NCBI GenBank assembly: GCA_025350965.1
Contig: JANXWV010000065.1
Span: forward strand, 23,975 to 87,974
Direction of reading: 5' to 3'
DNA from: Rhizobacter sp.
GTDB lineage: Bacteria > Pseudomonadota > Gammaproteobacteria > Burkholderiales > Burkholderiaceae_C
DNA: 64,000 bases
Shown here: positions 35,243-46,198 of the stretch, piece after piece
Layout: each line of letters opens with the position of its first letter
Numbering within the stretch: position 1 is the stretch's first letter
The notes under the pieces: generated by a model
Databases searched by the model: none
What the model saw: only the letters and a program-made list of their open reading frames with translations
What the model was told of the DNA's origin: nothing
Translations under genes and position numbers: made by a program

Positions 35243-36517
35243 TCAGCGGCGTAGCGCCCAGTCCACACTTGCCGGGCGGCCGGGCAGGCTGAGCGCGGCG
35301 GTGGCGGCCGGGGTGCGCGCCACCACCTTGCCACGCCGCACCACCATGAGGCGGGCCGCACGCAAACGAATCGCCTCGACCGGGTCGCGCGCTTGCAGCA
35401 GCACGAAGTCGGCGTGTGCGCCGACCTCGATGCCGTAACCCTGCAGCCCGAGAATGCGCGCCGCGTTCACGGTGACGGCGTCGAAGCAGGCGCGCATCTG
35501 CACCTGCGAGGTCATCTGCGCCACGTGCAGGCCCATCTGCGCCACCTCGAGCATGTCGGCCGACCCCAGCGAGTACCACGGGTCCATCACGCAGTCGTGC
35601 CCGAACGCGACCGTGATGCCGGCGGCCATCAACTCGGGCACGCGCGTCATGCCGCGGCGCTTCGGGTAGGTGTCGTGGCGGCCCTGCAGCGTGATGTTGA
35701 TGAGCGGGTTGGCGATAGCGTGCACCTGTGCTTCGCGCATGAGCGGCAGCAGCTTGCTGACGTAGTAGTTGTCCATCGAATGCATCGATGTGAGGTGCGA
35801 GCCGGTCACGCGGCCATGCAGGCCGAGCCGCTGCGTGTGGAAGGCCAGCGTCTCGATGTGGCGCGACAGCGGGTCGTCGCTTTCGTCGCAGTGCATGTCC
35901 ACACGCAAGCCGCGCTCGGCGGCCAGCTCGCACAGGATGCGCACGCTCTCGGCACCTTCGGCCATGGTGCGCTCGAAGTGCGGGATGCCGCCGATCGCGT
36001 CAACGCCCCTGTCGAGTGCGCGCTTCAGGTTCGCGAGGGCGCTGGGCGAACGCAGCAGGCCGTCCTGCGGGAAGGCGACGAGCTGCAGGTCGAGGTAGGG
36101 CGCGACCCGCTGCTTCACGTGCAGCAGCGCATCGACGGCGAGCAGCCGGTCGTCGCACACGTCCACATGCGAGCGGATGCCGAGCAACCCCTTGGCGACC
36201 GCCCAGTCGCAATACTGCAGCGCGCGCTCGATCAGCGCGTCTTGGGTGAGCTGCGGCTTCAGTTCGCCCCACACGGCAATGCCTTCGAGCAGTGTGCCGC
36301 TCTCGTTCATGCGCGGCAGGCCGACACTGAGCGTGGCGTCCATGTGGAAGTGCGCGTCGACGAACGGCGGGCTCAGCAACTGGCCTTGCGCGTCGACGGC
36401 TTCGCAGGCGGCGGGCGCTGTCAGGTTCGGGCCGATGGCGGTGATGCGCCCGGCCTCGGTCAGCACGTCCTGGCCGGTGCGGCCATCGGGAAAAGTGGCG
36501 TTGCGAACGATCAGCAT
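35243..36517 (-). CDS. cytosine deaminase-like amidohydrolase (CodA family)
   Basis: Zn/Fe-dependent amidohydrolase of 424 residues. It aligns with E. coli CodA at a constant offset of five: metal ligands His56 and His58 (VDAHFHMD), Gln151, His209 and Glu212 (HCDESDD), His241 and Asp308 (FGHDCVMDPWYSLG). CodA has Asp at 314; here it is Cys309. That position contacts the substrate base, so preference may differ from cytosine (isoguanine, ammelide or creatinine-type substrates are options). No codB transporter is adjacent. ATG 36517 is chosen from the family N terminus. Confidence 0.9.
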   Translation of the reverse strand: MLIVRNATFPDGRTGQDVLTEAGRITAIGPNLTAPAACEAVDAQGQLLSPPFVDAHFHMDATLSVGLPRMNESGTLLEGIAVWGELKPQLTQDALIERALQYCDWAVAKGLLGIRSHVDVCDDRLLAVDALLHVKQRVAPYLDLQLVAFPQDGLLRSPSALANLKRALDRGVDAIGGIPHFERTMAEGAESVRILCELAAERGLRVDMHCDESDDPLSRHIETLAFHTQRLGLHGRVTGSHLTSMHSMDNYYVSKLLPLMREAQVHAIANPLINITLQGRHDTYPKRRGMTRVPELMAAGITVAFGHDCVMDPWYSLGSADMLEVAQMGLHVAQMTSQVQMRACFDAVTVNAARILGLQGYGIEVGAHADFVLLQARDPVEAIRLRAARLMVVRRGKVVARTPAATAALSLPGRPASVDWALRR

Positions 36518-36712
36518 GGGTGGTTTCGCGGCGGGTCCGTAACGTGCTTTAGCGGTGGAGGCGGCCAGTGCGTGAGCAATTGCACGCTGCGGCTGGGTAC
36601 AACGAACTCGGCACAAACCCCCAACCTTGGGGATTGAAACTGTGCAGAATGCATGTGCGGGAATTCAAAACAACATCAGCAGCAGCGCGCTCATACCTGC
36701 CAGCCCCCGACC

Positions 36713-37369
36713 ATGCAGCACCTGTTGACAGTCTACGTCCACCTTATCGCGACCTGCATGGCGATCGGCGTCATCGTGATGACGGACATGCGGCTCGTCG
36801 CCAAGCTGGCCGGCTACCGCGTCATGATCCCGCCGCCCGAGCGCTTCGAGAGCCGCATGATTCTTGTCGCCACCGCCACGCTGGTGTTGACCGGAACCGC
36901 GCTCATCGCGATGGGCCTCGCGGCCGACCCACGCTACCTCGACAACCCCAAGCTGCAAGCCAAGCTCGTGCTCGTGGCGCTGCTCTGCGTGAACGGCTTC
37001 GCGCTGCACTACATCACCTTCCCGCGCCTGGCGCGTGCGCGCACCGTGGCCTCGTGGTCGATGCGCGACATGGTCGCGGTGGCTGCGCCGGTCGGGTTGT
37101 CGAACAGCCTGTGGATGTACTGCGCCTTCCTGGGCATAGCCCGGCCCTGGAACTTCACGGTCCCCATCGGCGAAGTTCTCGGCGTGGCGGGGGTGCTGTT
37201 CATGCTGGCTTTCGGCGCGGTGATGCTCGGCCTGCGCTTTGCGGCGCGCGACGAACCCCGCCACGACCCCGACTGGATCGACTCGATGAAAGCGCGCCTG
37301 AGCGACCACGCACCGCTCAGCGGCTACCACCGCAGCTTCGCCGATTCGCGCCAGGACCGGCTGCTCTGA
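36713..37369 (+). CDS. multi-pass membrane protein, unknown function
   Basis: Protein of 218 residues with about five predicted transmembrane helices: about 3-24, 50-70, 80-100, 122-140 and 150-172. The tail (about 178-218) is charged and cytosolic, ending SGYHRSFADSRQDRLL. A conserved His (YVHLIATCMAIGVIVMTDMR) in the first helix recalls small heme-binding or DUF2214-like membrane proteins, but I cannot name it. ATG 36713 precedes the first hydrophobic segment. The 195 bases upstream show no feature I can support. Confidence 0.75.
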   Translation: MQHLLTVYVHLIATCMAIGVIVMTDMRLVAKLAGYRVMIPPPERFESRMILVATATLVLTGTALIAMGLAADPRYLDNPKLQAKLVLVALLCVNGFALHYITFPRLARARTVASWSMRDMVAVAAPVGLSNSLWMYCAFLGIARPWNFTVPIGEVLGVAGVLFMLAFGAVMLGLRFAARDEPRHDPDWIDSMKARLSDHAPLSGYHRSFADSRQDRLL

Positions 37370-38977
<1,608 letters not shown>

Positions 38978-39033
38978 AACAGCGCCTGGCCCCTCACCTG
39001 ACGCATCACCTGCCCGATCACCCCCGAGCGACC

Positions 39034-39882
39034 ATGACGTTTACCGAGCACCTCGCCCGCGCCGAGCAGGCCAACGACTCGATGCTGTGCGTCGGGCTCG
39101 ACCCCGACCCTTCTCGCTTCCCGCCGCCGTGGCAGGGCGATTCGCGGCGCATCTTCGACTTCTGCGGGGCCATCGTCGACGCGACGAAAGACCTGGTCAT
39201 CGCGTTCAAGCCGCAGATCGCCTACTTCGCGGCGCACCGCGCCGAAGATCAACTCGAGCGGCTGATCGCGCACATCCACGCCGTCGCCCCCGATGTGCCG
39301 GTGATCCTGGATGCGAAGCGCGGCGACATCGGCAGCACTGCCGAGCAGTACGCCTGCGAGGTATTCCAACGCTACCGTGCCGATGCGGTCACGCTGTCGC
39401 CGTTCCTGGGCTACGACTCGATCGAGCCTTACCTGCGCTTCCCGGGCAAGGGCGTGATCCTGCTGTGCCGCACCTCCAACCCCGGCGGTGACGACCTGCA
39501 AGCCCAGCGCCTGGCGTCGGGCGACATGGTCTACGAGCACATCGCCCGGCTCGCCGGCGGCGCGTGGAACAGCGGCGGGCAGTTGGGGCTCGTGGTGGGC
39601 GCCACCTACCCGGCCGAGATCGAACGCGTGCGCGCGCTCGCGCCGACGCTGCCGCTGCTGATCCCCGGCATCGGCGCGCAGGGCGGCGACGCCGCCGCCA
39701 CGGTTCGTGCCGGCTGGCGCGGTTCCGGCGGGCGCGCCACGGCGCCGATCATCGTGAGCTCGTCGCGCGCCGTGCTGTATGCCGGGCAAAACGTCGAAGA
39801 AGCGGCCGGTTTCGCGCGAGCCGCGCGCGCGGTGGCGCAGGCGACGCGGCTCACGCTGAACGCGGCGCGCAGTCCCGGCTGA
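39034..39882 (+). CDS. pyrF: orotidine 5'-phosphate decarboxylase PyrF (type 2)
   Basis: Converts OMP to UMP, the last step of UMP synthesis. It has 282 residues, typical for the type 2 subfamily. The substrate-binding FKPQIAYFA and the catalytic ILDAKRGDIGSTAEQYA (Lys and Asp charge relay) are intact. The C-terminal SSSRAVLYAG binds phosphate. ATG 39034 fits the family N terminus (MTFTEHLARA). Confidence 0.96.
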   Translation: MTFTEHLARAEQANDSMLCVGLDPDPSRFPPPWQGDSRRIFDFCGAIVDATKDLVIAFKPQIAYFAAHRAEDQLERLIAHIHAVAPDVPVILDAKRGDIGSTAEQYACEVFQRYRADAVTLSPFLGYDSIEPYLRFPGKGVILLCRTSNPGGDDLQAQRLASGDMVYEHIARLAGGAWNSGGQLGLVVGATYPAEIERVRALAPTLPLLIPGIGAQGGDAAATVRAGWRGSGGRATAPIIVSSSRAVLYAGQNVEEAAGFARAARAVAQATRLTLNAARSPG

Positions 39883-39982
39883 TCGGCGATCAACCAGCGA
39901 CCAACAAGCGGCTGACTCGCGGCTAACATCGGCCGGGCCTGTCGGCGGCGTGCCGGCGTATCGACATCGGGCTGCGAGAGCG

Positions 39983-42900
39983 ATGCCGAAGACGACTCAA
40001 GCCCCCCTCGACCGCGCCGCGACCACACTCGGCGCGGCGCCGGCGATGGCTGGCAACCTGTTCTTCGGGGTCATTGCGCTCGGTGCGCTGGTGTGTGCCG
40101 CGCTCGTGCTGCTGCTGCCATCACCTGCGCTGGCGGGCGGGCGCGAGGCCGTTGCGGCCAGCTTCTTCGCGTATGCGGTGCTCGGCGGCGGCATCCTGCG
40201 CGTGAGCCAGCGCCCAGGCTTTCGCAGCCATGGCGCCATGTTCGGCATGGCACTGCTGGCGTTCGTGCTGGCGGCGGCTTCGAGCGTGGTCTACCGCCAG
40301 GGCATCCACAGCCCGGCATTGGCTTTCTGCAGCCTGCTGACCTGCGTGACGTGCGTGATCACGAGCGCACGCCATGGGCTGCTGCTGGCCACCGTCACGG
40401 CGCTCGGCATGGGCGCGCTGGCGCTGGCCGAAGCCGGCGGCCAGCTGCCGCTGCCCCCGTTCCCGCGAACCTGGCTGGGGGCATTGATGCTGCACTGGCT
40501 GCTGCTGGCCTGCAGCCTGTCGGCGGGTGCCTTGATCTCGAAGGTGGTCGCCCACTACCTGCATGCCGCTGCCGAGCGCGAGCAGCGTTTCCATGGCCTG
40601 CTGCGCATTGCCGCCGACTGGTACTGGGAGCAGGACGAGGAGTTCCGCTATACGCGCATCTCCGAGTCGGCCAACGCCGGCCCGCTGGTGGCCTGGCCGG
40701 ACCGCCTGGGGCGCACACCGTGGCAGCTCGGCCGCGTCGGCCTGAGCGACGAGCAGATCGACGCGCACCGCGCTGACCTGGAAGCCCACCTCCCGTTTCA
40801 CAGCCTGCTGCTGCAACAGCGCGATGTGTCGGGGCGCCTGCGCACCCACAGCCTGAGCGGCGAGCCCAAGTTCGACGCCGACGGCGTGTTCCGCGGCTAC
40901 TGGGGCGTGGCACGCGACGTGACCGACGAGGTGCGCGCCCAGCGCGCCGTGCAGGCCAGCGAAACCCGTTACCGCGAGCTCTTCACGCGCTCGCCATCAC
41001 CGCTGCTGTTGCACCGCCGCGGCGTGGTGTTCGATGCCAACGAAGCGGCGGCACGCCTGTTCGGCTTCGACAACGCGGCCGCGCTGAACGGCGTGCCGCT
41101 GATCGACCTGTTCCCGCCCGGGGCGTCGCGCGAGCTCGCGAAGGCGTGCAACGCCGAGCTCGACCTCATGGCGGTGGGCGAAGGCCTGCCGGTGGCCGAC
41201 TTCCAGGTGCGCGATACACAGGGCCGCGCGCTCAGCGTGCAGGCCACTGCAGTGCGGGTCGACACCGCCAGCGGCCCGGCCAACCTGTCGATCTACTTCG
41301 ACATCACCGCGCGCCAGGCGGTCGAAGGCGTGCTGCGGCGGTCCGAGGCGATGCTCTCGCACCTGTTCGCGACCAGCCCCGACGGCATCGCGTTGACCGA
41401 CATGGCCAGCGGCCGCTATGCGCTCGTCAACCCTGCCTTCTGCCGGGTGACCGGCTACAGCGCCGAAGAGGTGGTGGGCCGCACCGCTGCAGAACTGGGC
41501 CTGTGGCACAACCCGCTGGAAGCCGGCGAGTTGCTCGCACGCGTTCGCCGCGATGGCACGGTGGCCGAACTGCCCGCGCTGTTCGTCGCCAAGTCGGGCA
41601 CGCCGGTGTCGATGCTGCTCGCGGCCGGGTGCTTTGCGATGGACGAGCGCGACTACCTCGTGATGAACGCGCGCGACGTGACCCGCACCGAGCTGACCAA
41701 GCTGCAGCACGCCGCCATCCTGCAACGCGCGCAGATCGGCATTGCGTTCACGCGCGACAACCGCTTCGTGCAGGCGAACCCGTTCTTCGAGCAGATGTTC
41801 GGCTGGGCGCCGGGCGCGCTCGTCGGCCAGTCGGGCCTGATGGTGTGGCCGGACGAGAGCGCCTATGGCGACATCGGCCGGCTGGCTGCGCCGCTGCTGG
41901 CGGTCGGCCAACCCTTCGAGGCCGAACGTCTGATGCAACGGCACGACGGCAGCGAGTTCTGGTGCCGCCTGCTGGCCCAGGTCGTGGACCCGTCCGACCC
42001 GAGCCGGGGCGGCACCATCTGGATCGCCGAAGACGTGACCGAGCGGCGCCGCCTCGACCAGGCGCTGGCCGCCGCACGCGACGCCGCCGAAGCCGCGAGC
42101 CGCGCCAAGAGCGCGTTCCTGGCGAACACCAGCCATGAGATCCGCACGCCCCTGAACGGCCTGCTCGGCCTGGCGCGGCTGGCCATGCGCGAAGACTTGC
42201 TCGACGCCCGCCGCCAGCAGTACCTGGAACAGATCGTGGACAGTGCGCAAAGCCTCGCCGGCATCATGTCGGACGTGCTCGATGTGTCCAAGATCGAGGC
42301 CGGCAAGATCACGCTGGAAGCCGTCGCGTTCGACCCGCGCGTGATGTTGAACGCAGTTCACCATGCGTACCAGTCGCTCGCGCAAGTCAAGAGCCTGGCA
42401 CTGCTGCTGCACATCGACCCTGCACTGCCCGCCTTCGTGCGCGGCGACCCGGTGCGGGTGCGCCAGATCCTGTCGAACTTCATCACCAATGCGCTCAAGT
42501 TCACCGAGCGCGGGGAGGTGCGCATCGATGCCCTCGCCACCGAGCACGGCACCTTGCGCCTGGCCGTGACCGACACCGGCCCAGGCATCCCGGCGGAGCA
42601 GCAGGCGCAGCTCTTCACGCCGTTCTCGCAGGGCGACTCGTCCACCACACGGCGCTACGGCGGCACCGGCCTGGGGCTGTCGATCTGCCGCGACCTGGCG
42701 CAGTTGATGGGCGGGCAGGTGGGCATGGTCAGCAGCCCAGGGCAAGGCAGCACCTTCTGGGCCGAGTTGCCGCTGCCGAGCGCGCAGGCCGCATTGGCCG
42801 ATGCCAGCAACGAAGCGGCAGAACTCGAGCAGCTGCACGGCGCACGGCTGCTGTTGGTCGAAGACAACCCCGTCAACATGATGATCTGCGCCGCCATGCT

Positions 42901-43237
42901 GGAACAGTGGGGCGTGTTGGTGGCGCAAGCCGTCGACGGGCGCGCCGCCGTGGCCGCCGTGCACCGTGCCGAGCGCGAAGGCCTGCGCTTCGATGCCGTG
43001 CTGATGGACGTGCAGATGCCCGTGATGGGCGGCCACGAGGCCGCACGCGAGTTGCGCAACTCCTACCCGAGCGCGGTGCTGCCCATCGTCGCACTCACGG
43101 CCGCAGCGCTGGTCTCGGAACGCGACGACGCCATCGCTGCGGGCATGGACGACTTCCTGACCAAGCCGATCGACGCGTCCAAGCTGCGTCAGACACTTGC
43201 CCGGCACATGACTCGCAAGCCGCATCAGACCGCCTGA
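39983..43237 (+). CDS. membrane hybrid histidine kinase with PAS domains and a receiver
   Basis: Sensor of 1084 residues. The N-terminal membrane domain has about six helices (25-195). About four PAS/PAC modules follow (about 205-320, 328-440, 455-570, 575-690; GYWGVARDVTDE and GTIWIAEDVTE are PAC ends). The HisKA domain has phospho-acceptor His718 in NTSHEIRTPLNG, then HATPase_c (TDTGPGIPAE and YGGTGLGLSIC), and a receiver domain with Asp1009 in LMDVQMPVMGG. No cognate response regulator or output gene is adjacent, so it is an orphan hybrid kinase. The sensed signal is unknown. Confidence 0.93.
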   Translation: MPKTTQAPLDRAATTLGAAPAMAGNLFFGVIALGALVCAALVLLLPSPALAGGREAVAASFFAYAVLGGGILRVSQRPGFRSHGAMFGMALLAFVLAAASSVVYRQGIHSPALAFCSLLTCVTCVITSARHGLLLATVTALGMGALALAEAGGQLPLPPFPRTWLGALMLHWLLLACSLSAGALISKVVAHYLHAAAEREQRFHGLLRIAADWYWEQDEEFRYTRISESANAGPLVAWPDRLGRTPWQLGRVGLSDEQIDAHRADLEAHLPFHSLLLQQRDVSGRLRTHSLSGEPKFDADGVFRGYWGVARDVTDEVRAQRAVQASETRYRELFTRSPSPLLLHRRGVVFDANEAAARLFGFDNAAALNGVPLIDLFPPGASRELAKACNAELDLMAVGEGLPVADFQVRDTQGRALSVQATAVRVDTASGPANLSIYFDITARQAVEGVLRRSEAMLSHLFATSPDGIALTDMASGRYALVNPAFCRVTGYSAEEVVGRTAAELGLWHNPLEAGELLARVRRDGTVAELPALFVAKSGTPVSMLLAAGCFAMDERDYLVMNARDVTRTELTKLQHAAILQRAQIGIAFTRDNRFVQANPFFEQMFGWAPGALVGQSGLMVWPDESAYGDIGRLAAPLLAVGQPFEAERLMQRHDGSEFWCRLLAQVVDPSDPSRGGTIWIAEDVTERRRLDQALAAARDAAEAASRAKSAFLANTSHEIRTPLNGLLGLARLAMREDLLDARRQQYLEQIVDSAQSLAGIMSDVLDVSKIEAGKITLEAVAFDPRVMLNAVHHAYQSLAQVKSLALLLHIDPALPAFVRGDPVRVRQILSNFITNALKFTERGEVRIDALATEHGTLRLAVTDTGPGIPAEQQAQLFTPFSQGDSSTTRRYGGTGLGLSICRDLAQLMGGQVGMVSSPGQGSTFWAELPLPSAQAALADASNEAAELEQLHGARLLLVEDNPVNMMICAAMLEQWGVLVAQAVDGRAAVAAVHRAEREGLRFDAVLMDVQMPVMGGHEAARELRNSYPSAVLPIVALTAAALVSERDDAIAAGMDDFLTKPIDASKLRQTLARHMTRKPHQTA

Positions 43238-43280
43238 CCCTCGCCGCAACTCAGAGCACGCGGGCCGACGGTGATGTTCG

Positions 43281-43403
43281 ACCTTCCTCGTCGGCGTGGG
43301 CATCGAGTACTGGAAAAACAAGTTCGGCAACGACGCGTCGTCGTTCGCCGGCAATGGCGCATACGCGCGCACGCCGATGGTCCGCGCCGAGTACCACTTG
43401 TAG
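43281..43403 (+). pseudogene. C-terminal remnant of an outer-membrane (Tsx/outer-envelope-like) protein
   Basis: The frame reads FLVGVGIEYWKNKFGN, then ARTPMVRAEYHL and a TAG at 43401-43403. An in-frame TGA lies just upstream at 43272, and no start or signal peptide is present. The IEYWKNKFGN and closing aromatic-strand pattern is like the last strands of outer-envelope/nucleoside-channel-like barrels. Only about 40 codons survive, between the hybrid kinase and the convergent oxidoreductase gene. Confidence 0.5.
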
Positions 43404-43447
43404 CCGCCGCTGGCGCGCGGCCCGCCGTGCAGCGCCGCCGCCTGCGT

Positions 43448-45727
43448 TCAAACCCGCAGCGGCAACTCCCGCAAGCGCTTGCCGGTCAGCACGTACAACG
43501 CATTCGCCACCGCCGGCGCAATGGGCGGCGTGCCGGGTTCGCCGACCCCGGTGGGCGGGTTGACGCTCGCGATGAGGTGGGTTTCGATGCGCGGCGACTC
43601 GGCCAACCCGACGATGGAGTAGTCCGGGAAGTTGCTTTGCTTGACGCGGCCGGCTTCGATATCGATGCGGCCATACAGCGCTGCGGATAGGCCGAACAGC
43701 ACCGCGCCTTCCATCTGCTGCGCCACGATGCCGGGGTTGACGACCGTGCCCACATCGGCGGCGCAGACCACGCGGTGCACGCGCGGCTTGCCGCCCGCGA
43801 GCGAAACCTCGGCGACCTGCGCCACGATGCTGCCGAAGCTCTCGTGCAGCGCCACGCCGCGCGCCCGGCCGGCCGCGAGCGGCATGCCCCAGCCGGCCTT
43901 GTCCGCCGCCAGCTTCAGCACCGCCGCGTGGCGCGGCGCGTCTTTCAGCAGGGAGAGGCGGAAGGCCACCGGGTCTTGCCTGGCCTCGGCCGCCAACTCG
44001 TCGATGAAGGCCTCGGAGAAGAACGCGTTGTGCGAATGCCCGACCGAGCGCCAGAAGCCGACCGGCACACCGCTGTGCGTGGCCACGTGCGCCATGCGCT
44101 GGTTGGCAACACCGTAGGGCAAGTCGAACAGGCCTTCGGCGGTGGTCTTGTCGGGCATGTCGATCGGGCCGGCGAGTGCGGGCATGCCGCGCGCCAGCCA
44201 GCGCGGGGTGATGGCGTCACCGGCGCTCGTGAACGCGAAGCTCACGGGCAGGCCTTGCGCGTCGAGCCCGGCCTGCAACACGGCCACGGCGGCGGGGCGG
44301 TAGAAGTCGTGCGTGATGTCCTCTTCGCGCGGCCAGACCAGCTGCACCGGCCGCCCGCCGGTCTCGACGGCGATGCGCACCGCCTGGCCCACCACGTCAA
44401 CGTCCAGGCGCCGGCCGAAGCCCCCGCCGAGGTAGGTGACATGCACGGTGACGGCACTCTCTGCCACACCTGCCGCCTGCGCGGCCACCGTGCGCGCCAT
44501 GCCGGGCACTTGCGTGGGCACCCAGACCTCGACACGGCCATCGGCCACGCGCGCGGTGCAGTTGATCGGCTCCATCGCCGCATGCGCGAGGTACGGCGCG
44601 CGGTACACCTGCTCGACGGTTCGCGCCGCTCCCTTCGATGCGGCCGCCGCGTCGCCCCGGCTGTAGAACGTGAAGCCGCCTTGCGCCTTGGCGGCGGCGC
44701 GGGCCGAGGCTTCCAGCGTGCGCATCACCTCGGCACTGTTCACGGTGCCGGCCGGTGGCTCGCGCCAATCGATTTGCAGCGCTTGCGCGCCGCGTTTCGC
44801 ATGCCAGTGGCTCGTGCCCACCACGGCCACGGCGGCGGTCGAGCCCGCGTACGAGCCGAGCCGAACCACGCGCTCCACCCCGGGCAGCTTCATCGTGGCG
44901 TCGGCGTTGACCGCGCCGGGGCTGCCGCCGAGCATCGGGCAATGCCGCAGCACCGCATACACCTGCCCGGGCAGGCGCACGTCGATGCCGAAGGTGGCCG
45001 TACCGTCGCTCTTGGCGGCGATGTCGGTGCGCGGAGCGCTGGTGCCGATCAACGCCCACTGCTTGCGGTCCTTGAGCAGCACGTCGCCCGGCGGCGCGGC
45101 CGCAGCCTCCTTCGCCAGTTCACCGTAGTGGGCCTTCGGCCCCGACGGGTGGCTGACGACGCCGTCGGTCACCACCAGCTCGGCCACGGGCAGCTTCCAG
45201 TGCAGCGAGGCCGCACCGAGCAACTGCGCCCGCGCGGTGGCCGCAGCGAGCCGGAGCACGTCCCACGCGTCGGCGATGGTCGATGAGCCGCCGGTCATGT
45301 TGATGCCCAGTTCGCGCGCGAGCTTGGCCACGAACCATTGCCCGGCCTTCACGGCCCGCGTTTCGTGGCCGGGCTCGGCGTCGCTCGGATGGAACGGCAA
45401 GCTTGCAACGAAGCCGGCCACGTTGCCGTAGAGCGACTCGGGCCCCGCCTGCACAAGCTGCACGCTGGCCAGCGGCACATCGAGCTCTTCGGCCACCAGC
45501 ATCGCCAGCGCCGTGTGCACGCCCTGGCCCATTTCGCTGCGGTTCATCGCGAGCATCACGCGGCCGTCGGGGGCGATTCGGATCCAGCCGTTCAGGCCGA
45601 CCTCGCCGCCCGTGACAGGCAACGTGGCCGTGCTGCCCTGCCGGCTGCGCGGCGGCAGCACGCCCCAGCCGACGACCAGCGCCGCCGCCGCACCGGCGCC
45701 GGCCACGATCAGCGTGCGCCGCTTCAT
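43448..45727 (-). CDS. molybdopterin-binding subunit, xanthine dehydrogenase/isoquinoline oxidoreductase family (IorB-like)
   Basis: Large subunit of a molybdenum hydroxylase, 759 residues. The N terminus has an RR-type hydrophobic segment ([20 protein letters not shown]) that could be a twin-arginine signal or anchor. Molybdopterin contacts include [17 protein letters not shown] and AMEPINC; the active-site Glu lies in [19 protein letters not shown]. It starts inside the stop codon of the 2Fe-2S subunit gene (ATGA, 45724-45727). There is no FAD subunit, matching two-subunit IorAB-type enzymes. The substrate, likely an aldehyde or N-heterocycle, is unknown. Confidence 0.92.
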   Translation of the reverse strand: MKRRTLIVAGAGAAAALVVGWGVLPPRSRQGSTATLPVTGGEVGLNGWIRIAPDGRVMLAMNRSEMGQGVHTALAMLVAEELDVPLASVQLVQAGPESLYGNVAGFVASLPFHPSDAEPGHETRAVKAGQWFVAKLARELGINMTGGSSTIADAWDVLRLAAATARAQLLGAASLHWKLPVAELVVTDGVVSHPSGPKAHYGELAKEAAAAPPGDVLLKDRKQWALIGTSAPRTDIAAKSDGTATFGIDVRLPGQVYAVLRHCPMLGGSPGAVNADATMKLPGVERVVRLGSYAGSTAAVAVVGTSHWHAKRGAQALQIDWREPPAGTVNSAEVMRTLEASARAAAKAQGGFTFYSRGDAAAASKGAARTVEQVYRAPYLAHAAMEPINCTARVADGRVEVWVPTQVPGMARTVAAQAAGVAESAVTVHVTYLGGGFGRRLDVDVVGQAVRIAVETGGRPVQLVWPREEDITHDFYRPAAVAVLQAGLDAQGLPVSFAFTSAGDAITPRWLARGMPALAGPIDMPDKTTAEGLFDLPYGVANQRMAHVATHSGVPVGFWRSVGHSHNAFFSEAFIDELAAEARQDPVAFRLSLLKDAPRHAAVLKLAADKAGWGMPLAAGRARGVALHESFGSIVAQVAEVSLAGGKPRVHRVVCAADVGTVVNPGIVAQQMEGAVLFGLSAALYGRIDIEAGRVKQSNFPDYSIVGLAESPRIETHLIASVNPPTGVGEPGTPPIAPAVANALYVLTGKRLRELPLRV

Positions 45728-46194
45728 GCGCCGGCCCGCAGCGTGGCGGCGACGGTCTTGATCGCCTCGCGGATGCGCGGGTAGGTGCCGCAGCGGCACA
45801 GGTTGGTCATCGTCGCGTCGATGTCGGCGTCGCTCGGTTTCGGGTTCTTCGCGATCAGCGCGGCGGCGGCCATCAGCATGCCGCTCTGGCAGTAGCCGCA
45901 TTGCGGCACCTGGTGTGCAACCCAGGCCGCCTGCAAGGCGTGCGGCCGGTCGGGTGCGCCCAGGCTTTCGATGGTGCGAATCGGCTTGCGGGCCACCGCC
46001 GAGAGCGGCGTGACGCACGACCGAACGGCCTGGCCGTCGACGTGCACCGTGCACGCGCCGCACGCCGCCACGCCGCAGCCGAACTTGGTGCCGGTCAGGT
46101 TGAGCAGGTCGCGCAGTGCCCACAGCAGGGGCATGTCGGGAGGTGCTGCCGCGTCGTCGAGCGTGAGGGTCTTGCCGTTGATCGAAAGGTCCAT
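45724..46194 (-). CDS. 2Fe-2S subunit of the molybdenum hydroxylase (IorA-like)
   Basis: Electron-transfer subunit of 156 residues with two [2Fe-2S] domains. The plant-ferredoxin-type cluster uses [15 protein letters not shown] plus a later Cys (RSC); the second uses [10 protein letters not shown] and [11 protein letters not shown]. No signal peptide is present, as expected if it is exported together with the large subunit. It overlaps the large-subunit gene by 4 bases and starts 4 bases after the stop of the upstream M14 peptidase gene. Confidence 0.95.
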   Translation of the reverse strand: MDLSINGKTLTLDDAAAPPDMPLLWALRDLLNLTGTKFGCGVAACGACTVHVDGQAVRSCVTPLSAVARKPIRTIESLGAPDRPHALQAAWVAHQVPQCGYCQSGMLMAAAALIAKNPKPSDADIDATMTNLCRCGTYPRIREAIKTVAATLRAGA

Positions 46195-46198
46195 CCGG

